Source: Cymodocea nodosa (taxonomy: Eukaryota; Streptophyta; Magnoliopsida; Alismatales; Cymodoceaceae). From it: a stretch of 64,000 bases of DNA. A program made the position numbers and the translations under genes. Below the pieces are notes generated by a model. The model did no database searches. It saw only the letters and a program-made list of their open reading frames with translations, and was not told the origin of the DNA. Positions 38,201 through 49,200 of the stretch are shown here, piece after piece. The stretch is taken from positions 1,862,501 to 1,926,500 of the forward strand of contig CM072347.1 of the NCBI GenBank assembly GCA_036874045.1, written 5' to 3'. The first letter of the stretch is position 1; each line of letters opens with the position of its first letter.

Positions 38201-39887
38201 TTTATTAAAATTATATTTATCCAAAAACAATTAATTTGTTATATTTATGTAAGGTTTGTAAAGTTAACTAATCTGATAGATTTAATTCGTAAGGTTTTAA
38301 AAACATATTTTCGATAAAATACAACTACTTAAAAATATAATTAAATATCTTAAATATAAAATATATAAAAAATTAGAATCAAAATATTTAGATGTTGAAT
38401 TTAAGTGTTTAAAATAAGAAATTATTAAATTTCTTAGATATAAAATATAAAGATCTAAGAAATTAAACCAAAGTACTTTAGATACGACATATAAGTATAT
38501 AAAGTAAAAATAAAAAATGTTTTAGACACAAAATATTAGTATCAAAAATAAAATTAAATATCTTAGATATAGAAATATGAATATCTAAGAAATGAAAAAA
38601 TTAAAATATTTTGGATATAAAGAAAAATATATTAACAATAAAATTAGATAGTTGTCTTAGATATAGAAATATAAAGATCCAAGGAATTAAAATTAAAATG
38701 TTCTAAATACAAGATAAAATGTATCTAAAATGAAATCTAACATCTTAAAAATGAAGATATAAGTATTTGAGAAATTATCCAAATGTTTTGGATGAAAATC
38801 ATGGGCATTAAAATTTATTCAGTCAATCCCATTCGATTGATGGATTGTCATGATGCACAACCGTCAAATCAAGATTCATATAACTCAATTGGATTACCAC
38901 ACTAAATCATTGAAGAGAACTAGATGAATCTGTTCTTCAAATTATCTACATGCATGAACGTTCAATACAACGCATACCATTTTTGTGAGCTTGCATTACT
39001 TAAAATTTAAAGGGGTATAATCAATAGGACTTACAGGTTATCTATCCTTGATAACTTCCTGAGCTCATCTGGAATAGTCCCCGTGATATTTAATATGGTT
39101 GCAGTCCTAATTAGAAACAATAAGATCCGTGAAGAACAATACAAGATAACAGAAAAGAGAGGTACAAGTACATCTTCACAAACTCTATTGCAAATGGAAA
39201 TTCCTCAAAAAATTAAAAATCTGTATGATGGATAATTAGCAAAGTTGTTATAAATAACTCACAGTCTGATGATATGGCAAGTAGAGCCATTGTTGCTGCT
39301 ACAATCACACAAGATGGATGGATTGAATAAATCATAGTTATCCCTAATTTTGTCGTCGGCTGTTATGGCGTAGCCCGTGCAAGGATCACCGTTGCCAGTG
39401 TCATTCCAAGGTAGCTTGGACATGGTGGATGAGATGTTCCACTTCCTGAAAATGGAGTTCAACGCCTCAACTGCACAATATATAAGAGGATCGGAGCTTG
39501 TTAGCAATTATTCTCCAAAACTCTTGCAAATTAAACAATAACTTGTGCATGTATATACACACACACATACACTCGTACACATATATATATGGTACATACA
39601 TGACTGGTTGATCTGAAAAGGTCCGGAGGAGGAAGAAGTAGTGAATGGATATTCATACCTTCAGTTGGGTCAGTTCTTCTGGGGGAAGACGGTGGGCTGC
39701 TCTGGGCAATTGCATGGTGGTGGTGGAGAAAGAGAGTGGCAGCAATATTGAAGATTATTAAGGGTAAGGAACACATGCGTGGTGGAGTTGCTGTTTTTCC
39801 TGCAATACTCTTCTTCCTCATCATCTCTGGAGATGTACAAGAAGGAAGGAGGGAGAACGCTAAGGAACGAGGAGTTGAATCCATCAC
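29214..39887 (-). CDS. Gene 3: LRR-malectin receptor-like kinase (LRR-VIII-2), complete
   Basis: 24 exons, 3,180 nt, 1,059 aa: 39887-39659, 39470-39263, 39106-39035, 36469-36398, 36303-36232, 36115-36044, 35941-35870, 35774-35703, 35591-35520, 35362-35291, 35185-35114, 35026-34955, 34878-34813, 34729-34664, 34357-34316, 34218-34154, 34037-33658, 32197-31999, 31879-31712, 31595-31477, 30532-30322, 30107-29876, 29790-29640, 29537-29214. Domain order is as in gene 2. Kinase motifs: ATP loop GAGGFG, VAVK Lys, [18 protein letters not shown]. One oddity: the activation-segment motif VAGT of the paralogues is VADT here (Gly to Asp). Exons 1-2 and the upstream flank are nearly identical to gene 2, the middle is nearly identical to gene 4, and the kinase half is the most diverged of the three complete genes. 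Intron 3 contains a 1.2-kb repeat and intron 17 copia remnants. Confidence 0.9.
32270..33420 (-). mobile_element. Truncated copia remnant in intron 17 of gene 3
   Basis: It carries the linker and pre-RT pieces seen in gene 1 ([11 protein letters not shown] near 32,690; [13 protein letters not shown] near 32,430) but lacks the RT and downstream part present there. The left boundary contains a short local duplication around TAAGGTAAAATTAGAAATAAG. The same truncated form, in an intron of the same length (1,460 bp), occurs in gene 4. Confidence 0.7.
37620..38830. repeat. AT-rich dispersed repeat inside intron 3 of gene 3
   Basis: About 1.2 kb absent from genes 1, 2 and 4. Its left 650 bp matches about 63,000-64,000 near the right window edge. 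The right part (38,300-38,800) is a degenerate array of units like TTAGATATAAAATATAAG, related in inverted form to 61,640-62,500. A flank of about 37 bp (CATTCGATTGATGGATTGTC...) appears on both sides (about 37,482 and 38,830), with a deletion of about 115 bp beside the right copy. No protein is encoded; the element class is unknown. Confidence 0.7.
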
Positions 39888-42340
39888 TGGTACACCTTTA
39901 ATAGATAGAACAACACTTCAACGAAAGCAAACGTAAAAATAATAAATTACAAACATCAACACCGCTTTCAACTTTCGAAAGGCAGTCGAGAAGTTACCAG
40001 GAAATGGATTTATTAATTTCGTTTGACTTTCATTGTTTTAGTTTTATCATGAAACTACCGATCGCGAAATGTGTGGTAAAATTCGATTTGCATTAATATT
40101 AGCGTTTGATTTCTTTGCAATGGTGACCAATATATATATATTAAGGTCTATTAACTAATTTATTGTGCTTCTGCAAAACATTTTCTATCTCCCTTATGGG
40201 TTTTGCAAGATAAAAAAATTTGATTAAGGTTTTGCAACTGAATGAATTTATTAATTAATTTTACCTTTAGGTGAGAAATTTATTTCAGTTTCAAATAATA
40301 ATGTTTTTAGCAAAAATGATGAAGACTAGCTAAATTATTCGAAGGTAGGTTGGACATAATGGATGCGATATTCCACTTCCTAAATATCAAGATCCTCAAC
40401 ATTCTTTTTAATTAAACAGCATCCATACATGTACGTGTGCCGTACCTTCAGCTGGGTCAGTTCTACTTCTCGGAGAGAAGACGCTAGACGCGTTTGTTTT
40501 AAAAGCTCTTAAATGTAACTTTTTAACATTTTCTATTTTAAAAGCTTCATACAACGCATTACATATGTTTCATTTTCAACGTCGTTTTCCTTGAAGCCAT
40601 TTGCCGTGTGTTTAAAAAGTCCAACTAGAATTGGTACTATTGACGATTGATTTCTTCGATGAGGGACAAGGGCAACCTTTGCACCCTGTGCAAGAGGAGA
40701 TGAACGGATTTTTGTTGTGGTTTTGTATGATTTGAAATTAATTTTTTCTCTTATATATTTTGTATGATAAGAAAAGTTTATTGACTGGTTTTAAACTCAG
40801 AGAGAAGTCGACACTGCTACGGCTACTCGAGAAGTTTCCGAGAAATGAATTTATTTTGTTTGTCATTTGTACGTGACAGTCTACGCTACTTTCAAATAAT
40901 AATGTGGATCAAGAAAAGTCTAACGCAAATTTATATTGTTTTGCTTTGCCACTTGTCATGAATCCCCAAACAATTAATGTGTCACAAAATTCAACTTACA
41001 CTAATACTAATTATAATCAAAAGGATTTGAAAAGTTTGATATTCAGATTTAGATTAGAAATAGACAGAAGAGACCTCTCAAACTTCATGTGGTCGATAAT
41101 ATTTATTGTAAATAAATGTGACTTATGTAAATATTTTTTGCAAGATTTATTTTCATAGACCGATTTTAAACTTGCGATGAAAAATATAAACTTCCTTATC
41201 GTCCAGTTGTACCCCGTTCAATGGTGTTTACACTCGTCGAGTTGCTTATAATTTTATATTTTTTATTTTATTGCAAGAAAGAAAAACCTAAAGTTTACTT
41301 GATTATTTATTAGTTAGAAGGTCATTGCAATAACAAAGTTCCTTTTTGACATTGAAATATAATCTAGCATTTTTAAAATTTGCCTCAGACGAAACGTAAG
41401 CGGTTTTTTGGTCTTTGTCAATAAGTTTATTTATCACTAGAGATTAATTTGCAGCTACATTTGTGCTCTTTTTCAGTCATTATTCACATTCTAATTTATC
41501 ATTATCTTATTTTTCTTGTCATTTCCTTGAAATCACTTAGGATATATAGTTGAAAAGGTCCAACCAACCAGCATTGATATTAACAAGTAATAGATATAAA
41601 AATATGAAAATGAATTTGTTTTGTTTGGCTTTCATTGTCTTCATGAAACTACTGGTCACAATACGTGTGAGAAATTTCAATTTGCATTAATATTAACATT
41701 TGATTTCTTTGGAATATATATGCAACTGCGTCAATAGCAAATTAAGGTCTATTAATTAATTTATTGTGTTTCTGCAGTTATCGCTGAAGTCAACATGTCC
41801 TATCTCTCTCGTAGATTTTGCAAGACTAAAAAAAAATTGATTAAGGTTTTGCAACCGAATGAAAATTAATTAATTTTACCTTTAGGTAAGAAATTTTAAT
41901 GTAATAAAGATTTATTTCACTTTCAAATAAATAATGCTTGAGCAAAAATGACAAAGACCATCTAAAGAAGTCCTCGTGACAGGGATTCGTGTTGTTTAAC
42001 TTTTATATATTGTCAAAAAATGTAGCTGCCATTGATGTTAACAATTCATTTATTCATTTTTCTTTTTGCGTGGGAGGAAACGAAGAGAATGGATATCTTT
42101 GGTATTTTTGTTATATTTCAACTCAAGATTAAATTATTTCTTGCAGATTTTCTATGATTAAAAAATTGGTTAGTGGCATTGGTAGTTGGTTTCGCAACCA
42201 AATGAGAATGTTTTTTACCTTTAAATTATATTTTTTATTATATAAAATTTTATTCGACGTAGGTACCTTTAGATAAGAAATTTTTATTGCACAAATATTT
42301 ATTTTACTTTTCAATAATAATAATAATAATAATAATAATA
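39888..42340. repeat. Upstream flank of gene 3 (module copy 3)
   Basis: Nearly identical to 21,985-24,100 (offset 17,903); further out it matches 8,850-10,560 before gene 1 better. It contains the conserved open stretch 40,904-41,158 and ends at an ATA/TAA microsatellite (about 42,313-42,340). No separate gene is supported. Confidence 0.75.
40343..40503 (-). pseudogene. Fossil exon 1-exon 2 fragment upstream of gene 3
   Basis: The same relic as at 22,440-22,600, base for base over most of its length: TDPAEG exon end with GT donor, then a broken exon 2 start. Confidence 0.65.
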
Positions 42341-43017
42341 TAAATATGTATATATTCATGGATGAAATGGGAGTCAAACGGCCCCCAATCGATAAGTCGT
42401 TGGAATATTTGTTCAAGTGAAGCGATGATAAGCATCAATCGAATTAATTAATTTGAAGTTTGACAACCAACGTTAATTGGTTTGGAATGTTGTTAAAAAG
42501 TCTTCGATTTTGATAAAATCATCAGTTTTGTCTACTTCGGTCTAATTAACGAAAGATCAAGCACGAGACCACGGATTCGAAATCTTTGTTTCGATTTTAA
42601 AATCGGATTTTGAAAAATTACGTAAAAATCTGAACAAAAATCATTCGAAATTTAACTTCTTTTAAATTTTACGTCTTTAGAAAAACGAGTGACTGCAAAC
42701 TGTCAGGATTCCTTTCGATTTTCGTTAAAATCTGTTACGATTTATTTAAGCAAAATCCAAGACTTTTAAGACTTGTTAAGCTTCTTTTCTTTTCCTTTGC
42801 CAGTGAGTTCAATTAATTTGAAGTTAGAGATGCCAATAAGCTAGGACAGGTCGGTTTGGTTCAAAAAGTATTGGTTCGATTTATAACTTGAGTTTGTACA
42901 GATTGGGTCAGGTTGGCCACGGGTTCGAAATTTATTTTTATTTTATTCAATTTATTTAGAATACGTAGGTTGTCTTGATCAAAATTTATTGACTGATAAT
43001 ACAAATAAATAGATAGA
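42341..43017. other. Distal 3' flank of gene 4, first part
   Basis: Aligns closely with 10,560-11,254 downstream of gene 2. No gene was seen. The match is interrupted at about 43,018 by an insertion and resumes at about 45,226. Confidence 0.7.
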
Positions 43018-43379
43018 TCTTGTCGAAGATGGAAAACAAAATTACTTACCTTCTTTTGTTATTTACTCTAATTTTTTATTCATGTGTTATCTTATTGAAA
43101 CGCTTTATTTGGTACCTTTTGTATCACGCTCATCTCAGCCGTAAGTTTCAACTGAGATTTTTTTTTTTTTAATTACCATGTAAAAGAAAAAAAAAAAAAC
43201 GCCAGAATTCGACACCACCTTAATTTCCAAGGATTTTTTTGGCGCTTCTTATGAAAATTTATAAATATCATTATTTTATTAAACTCAGACGGCAATGTAA
43301 TTGATCTCATAGGTATCACAAAATAAGATGAATTTTTTTTAGATATATTAGTATCAAAAATAAGAGAATTAAATGCAAA

Positions 43380-44250
43380 ACAACAAGATGATAAGCTCAG
43401 AATGGAGAAATAGGTAAAGGTGATTATTAAATACATTATTCAAACAAATGCCAATATTGAAAAAAAATATGTAGAAAATAGAATAAAAACCTAGAGGACC
43501 ATGTATAAAAATTATATAAAGATTTTAAAGCAAAGTAGATGAGAGTGAGATTATATTTGTGGTTATATACCAAAGGAAATATAGGATGAATTTGTTCAGG
43601 TACATAAATACTTCATTTCATTACATGGAACACATTTTTAATTCAACTTGTTACTAATTATAGACTATTTATATGTTTTATTTGCAACAACATTCAAAAT
43701 GTAAATCATGTGTAGGAAAGTCATGTCCTATCTTTAATAACTTATATACAATATTCGATGGTAATATGACTATCAGAGTGAATAATCAAATTCCTAAAGA
43801 TGTACAAGAAATACAAGAGAATGGAACTCTAGAACCTAAAGACATCATTCCTGTTTTTAGTACTCAATTTTCTCCATCAATTCCTAAATTCGAAGAGGGA
43901 ACTAGAAGCCCTAGCCCTTATAATATTGAGCAAATATTTAGTAGAAAAGCAAAGAGAAGAGCTCGACCTTATGTAGAATCTTCTCAATCTATTGCAAAGT
44001 CAATGAATAAAATAAGTGGGCTTGTGAAAAAGTTTGTGCAATAGGATGAACCATCTTATCAAAAGTTTGAATTAAGAAGAGAAAAAGAATAATGTTTTCC
44101 CTACTTGATGAAAATGGAAGGTCTTACTAGGGGGAAAAATTTGCTAAGGCATAGTTGCTAGAAAATGAGATGAAAAGAGCTATTTTCCTATCACTAGAGA
44201 CCGATGAAGATCAAATTGAATGGTTGCAATACAATTTGAAGGACAAGTGA
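43380..44250 (+). pseudogene. Decayed Myb/SANT-like DNA-binding protein gene
   Basis: Broken frames upstream of 43,673 give VENRIKT, MYKNYIKILKQSRWE and YIPKEI/DEFVQVHKY, resembling the Myb/SANT-like domain of plant L10-interacting MYB-type proteins. An open stretch follows at 43,673-44,044 (123 codons) with the low-complexity basic middle (SRKAKRRARPY) typical of the region after that domain. After stops and frameshifts the C-terminal end (ENEMKRAIFLSLETDEDQIEWL) is still readable to about 44,250. Genes of this kind often travel with PIF/Harbinger transposons; no transposase was seen here. Confidence 0.5.
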
Positions 44251-44454
44251 ATTGTTTTGTTATGTTTGGAATAATATGTGAACTCTTTAGTTGTATTATG
44301 TTTTTATGTTAGTTGTCTTTAGAAGTAGTGAATATGTTACCTTCTATTTTTTCCCCAATTACGAAACTCATGTTTTCTTTCCCAAGTGCTTATTTCATTT
44401 ATGAATGTTTCTATTATTGAATGTGATCCTCACACATAAAAGAATGTTGATATT

Positions 44455-44660
44455 TGAAAGTGTGTAGTGGTTGAAATGTTTAGTTGATTATGTGATTATA
44501 TGTTGATATTTGAGTGTTGAATTGTTTAGTAGGTTAATACATCATATGTTGTTATTTGAATGTTGAAATATTTAGTAGGTTATTACATTATATGTTGATA
44601 TTTGAGTGTTGAATTGTTTAATAGGTTATTACATTATATATTCATATTTGAGTGCCCATA
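44455..44660 (+). repeat. 46-bp tandem repeat, about four copies
   Basis: Units begin near 44,501, 44,547, 44,593 and 44,639 with TGTTGATATTTGAGTG or a close variant, at a constant 46-bp spacing. A more diverged unit lies just before them. Confidence 0.8.
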
Positions 44661-44679
44661 TATTTGAAGGTGATAGAGG

Positions 44680-45170
44680 GTTACGACTAAGTTTTCATTG
44701 AAGCTCAAAGGGTTTAATACAATGCTTCATTAGATCTAGAGAGTTAGGTCCTTAACTATTCAATGACTCTAGATAGTTTACAATTAATTGTGACAACAAT
44801 ATTGTTATGTAACTAAATTTACTCTATACCCTAATTGAGGCTTATAAAAGGAGTCTTAAGGGCTTTGTAAAATGTAATCCTAAGTGTAAATGCTATTGGT
44901 AGTTGAGTGAAATTAATGAATTGTGAAAGTGATCATGTATGTAGGCAATTGCAAAATTACACTGAAATCATAGTATTCCTTCTTTCTTTTTCTCTTCTCA
45001 TGAGTGTAAGTGCATTTTTAAGTGTCTTTAGATTCTATTAGTGATTGTTCAGCACAAATAATCACTATTGTTATTGTAACCTAAAGAAGTAAAAAGTCAT
45101 ATTTTCTTTACGTCATTTTCCATGGAAAGTCATAAAATCTAACTAGCTTTGATATTAAGAATTTATGTCT
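44680..45170 (+). mobile_element. LTR-like segment (possible solo copia LTR)
   Basis: The sequence has features seen in plant copia LTRs: a TATA-like CTTATAAAAGGAG near 44,850, a GTAATCC stretch, GATCATGTATGTAGGCAATTG near 44,930, and a T/C-rich TCCTTCTTTCTTTTTCTCTT tract. No second LTR, primer-binding site or clear TG...CA ends could be assigned. Confidence 0.35.
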
Positions 45171-45225
45171 TTGATGCGGAACCAATTTAACCTTTGTAGG
45201 TTGTGCAAGAGTTTTTGTTAGGTTT

Positions 45226-46226
45226 GTAATCAAAGTTTTCTTTCTTCTCGAGTTGTCAATTGAACTTGGTCAAACTATGATGGCCTGATGTAATATAAAT
45301 AGAAATTATGTTGAAAAAGGGAAAAATAGAAAATCTTATAAATACATCATTTCTTCACTCAACTTTTTAAAATCTTTACATCTTATGCTTATAACTCACT
45401 CTAAACTCAAAAGGCTTCTTTGAAACTTTGATTTCTCTCAATCTCTCACTTCTCAAGTATTTTTTCAGTCTTCGACAAAAATGGCTAATAACAACTTCAA
45501 CTTAAACAACCAAGATATTCCATGACTACTAGTAATTCTCAAAGTATTGTATCTCAGAGAAACTATGGCATTCCTTAGAGGATCTTCATTGACCAATTAC
45601 AAAAGAGTCTCACAAAAGAGTTGGAATATAGTCAAAATTTGCTACAATGACACTATAGAGAAGAGAGTTGACCTGTAATACAAATTTTGTAGATCTTTTG
45701 GTGGTATTAATTATTTAAATAAGCACTTAGTTATTTATGAAATTAAATTTATAGAACATACTAGAAATCATGCCATTCAAGTTTAAATAAATTTTACTCT
45801 TAAGGGTAGTATTTTTACATGATATGATGCTAAAAAAGTAATGGAATTGCATATACTTGAAGTTAATATTTAATTATTGGTTTTGCAATCGATTGGAAAT
45901 TTAATTTACATCTGGATAAAAAAAATTTATTGCAAGAAAATTTATTTTACATTACATAATAATATGGATTTAGCCAGATGATAACATTTCCATGGAATGA
46001 AAGGTAACATGGATGGATGGAAATTAAAATTCTCCTCAATGGGAGATATATTGGTTGAAGCAAAAACACAAACAATTTGCCTGCACATATGGATGGAAGA
46101 TTGATTTTACTTAATTCTATGCAACGTGAAAGACCATGTTAGAAATGCATTCTAACGTATATAAAGCCTAATCTAAGGTGGAAGAGATCGGTATCCAGAT
46201 TTTACGGATCAAAAAGAAAGAGAGCA
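45226..46226. other. 3' flank of gene 4
   Basis: Aligns with 11,295-12,274 downstream of gene 2 apart from 45,300-45,500, where the two copies carry different sequence. The version here has TATA-like CTTATAAATAC, a T/C-rich leader and an ATG at 45,481 with a stop 14 codons later, so it looks like the start of a broken gene. No intact gene. Confidence 0.55.
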
Positions 46227-49200
46227 TCATCTCCCCACTTCTTTGGCAATGTCGGTTGTAGGCAAGATGCCTCCTCCATAAGTAACAGAAGCAGGGATGG
46301 TCGGCCTCATCTTTTCAAGCTCGTCGAAATACCAGTCTGACATGTAGGCTTGTTTGGTGGGGATTTCTCCAAGTTCAGCATTGCCCACAAGCATCGCCAC
46401 CACACGAGACATGGATGGGCGGAGGCGTGGTTTAAGCTGGGTGCACAAGAGAGCCACCCCCATCACTCTGCGAACCTCTTCTTCCTCGTAAGACAAAAGT
46501 GTTGGGTCTATTAGCTCCATGTCGCGGTCCTCCTCGTGGAGTCGCCAGGCCTTCAACGAAGACATCCAAGTGTTGTAAACATTACTACTTATATATTGGT
46601 ATTGGCATCACTTTTACATACAAGTACGTGGAAAGTACCCATTCTAGGAGATATTGCTTCTCTTCCTCCAAGCAGGCGTTGGTGCTCGGCCTCCCAGATA
46701 TGATCTCAAAAGCAACAATCCCGAATGCGAATGTATCAGCCTTTTCTGTCAAACGACCTCTCATTGCATACTCTGGCGCAAGATAACCACTGTAAAAAGA
46801 TAAAAACAACAAAACACCATGTTGGTGGTGATCGATTGATTATATAACTACAAGGTCGATTTAATTTAATCACTGGATGCGTACATGGTGCCGGCAACCC
46901 CAGTGCTGATGTGGGTGATGCGATCATCGTAGAGCTTTGCGAGGCCGAAGTCAGATATCTTGGGGTTGAGGTCGACATCAAGGAGGATGTTGCTAGCCTT
47001 GATGTCCCTGTGGATGATGCGTATGTTTGATTCCTCGTGCAAGTAAGCCAAGCCTCTAGCTGTGCCCAAGCAAATCTTGAAGCGTGTCGCCCAATCTAGG
47101 TGCGAATCGTTCTTACCTGTGACCATCATCGACACAACAAAAATATGCACTATTTCATTCCTCTATTCCAACATAAATCCCATTCTACAAAACATCTTTG
47201 GTACGATAATCTAACATTCTATCTTCAAATTTATGAAGATTTTTATTTAATAACAAGATATATAATATATAGATATATATATATATATATATATATAGAT
47301 ATAAAGAATGGGATTTTTCTAGCATTTTTGAACTATAAAGAAATAACTAATCAAATAATGGTTTTATAGAATTTTTCTTTTAATCTTAATGGTATCTTGT
47401 TATTACATAATATTCTAAAAGTATCACTCCACTTTATCCATTATACTTTAATTCTATCAATAGCATCCTTTATAATTTTGGAAGTATAGGAGTGGCATGG
47501 GGGTGATCAGTGGTTGTGATGAATTTCTACCGTCCCAAAAAAAAGACCAGGAATCGGAGTATGTATGTCTACTTTGGGTGCATACCAAAAAGAAATCTAT
47601 TAAGACTTCCATTTTCCATGTATTCATAGACTAGGAGCCTGTTGTTTTTTTCAACGCAGCAACCAAGCAATTTTACAAGATTTCGATGTTTGATTGCTGA
47701 TATGGTGGCAGCCTCAGTGACAAACTGTTTTTTCCCTTGAAGTGAAGAAAACGAAAGTTGCTTCACAGCCACTGGGGTTCCATCATTAACTATGCCCTGA
47801 TAAAGAAAAATTTGACACATCCACACATCAGCATAGAATATTTTTAGATCCCTCATATTTGGAACTGGTGGCAGGTAGGGCATGGAAACTATGGAAACCA
47901 TGAATATGAAATATCATCTTAATTTGCAGTGCTTTAATTTAGCAGACTGTGATGAGACTTGGAAACTTGGGAAACGATTCTCACAGATACAAGTGCACCG
48001 CTACTTTGAAAGTTGCGTAAATAATTAAAAAATTTTGAGTTGTTTACGTAAGAATCAATGGATTCATCCACGTACATGAAATTGGAACAAAGAGAAATGA
48101 TTCATATGACATCTAAAGTGGCGCTACATTAGTTATACAAATTATTTTAACAGGGCTGCATATTTCAAATGGAAGAAATTCAGCAAATTAAACTGCTTAA
48201 GAAATCCAAGATTCAGGATAATTGGATTAGACGTTTATTGATTGTTAACTACATTTGTTGGAAAGAGAAAACTCACTTTAATAAGGTTACGGTACTTTGG
48301 AATTTAATTGCATAATTGGAGGTTCATGGCTAATTGGTAGCATCAGCATATAGATGCACATGATAAACATGCACTTTCTAGAAAATACAAACCAAAGCGA
48401 CTAAGAAATTTTATGCTATAGGTGATCTTCTGAATGCAATATGTTCTAAAAACTAGTCCATAAAATTTAGTTGAGAGTTGTGGCAACAATTCCTCCGTTG
48501 GAATTTTTAAGGTTTTCCTTTTATTATTGAATTAAAGCTTGGATGCCACCAATCATAAATAGAGAATTGGTAAGAAATACGATCAAGGAAAGTACTAATT
48601 TTAAATATACACTTTACTAGTTCTAAGAGTAATTGGTAATGTTTTTCTATAAGGATCACCTTAAAGACAGCTCCAAATCCTCCCACGCCAAGTTTATTTG
48701 CTTCATTAAATTTTTTTGTAGCTCTTTTCAATTCAGCATAGCTGAAACTCTTTGGAATTGTAGCCAATCCATATAACTCTGCATTTTCAAAAAGGTCATG
48801 TCAAGTAGAAGCTAACACTTTGCAATGAACATCATTGTGTTGCATGTCTAACCATGTCGACTAAAAATAATTTATTTAGCATCATCAAGAATATAATTAC
48901 CTTCGCCCTCATCCATGTTCACTTCCCTCTTTCTTCTCCATACACAAACTCCTATGATACAAAGTGAAATACAAGATACAATACCAAATATAATTCCAAC
49001 AACACCAACTATAATTCCAACAATTAAAGCAGTTTTCTTCCTTTCTGAAGTATTGTTTGGTGGTTGATTGCTGACAGTTGGCTTGAAATCTGAAAAAACA
49101 GCATAAGTGGATTTTTCTCATATTATAAATATTAAATGATATTAAAAGATGATATATATTTGTAATAAGTAAGATTTTTCAAAAATTAACCAATAATTTT

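Larger units (their letters stand above)
43018..45225. mobile_element. 2.2-kb insertion in the gene 3-gene 4 spacer
   Basis: At the corresponding site downstream of gene 2 (about 11,254-11,295) only about 40 bp separate the flanking matches; here there are about 2.2 kb. Contents on the plus strand: a decayed Myb/SANT-like gene, a 46-bp tandem repeat and an LTR-like segment. I found no clear terminal inverted repeats or target-site duplication, so the class is uncertain. Confidence 0.55.
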
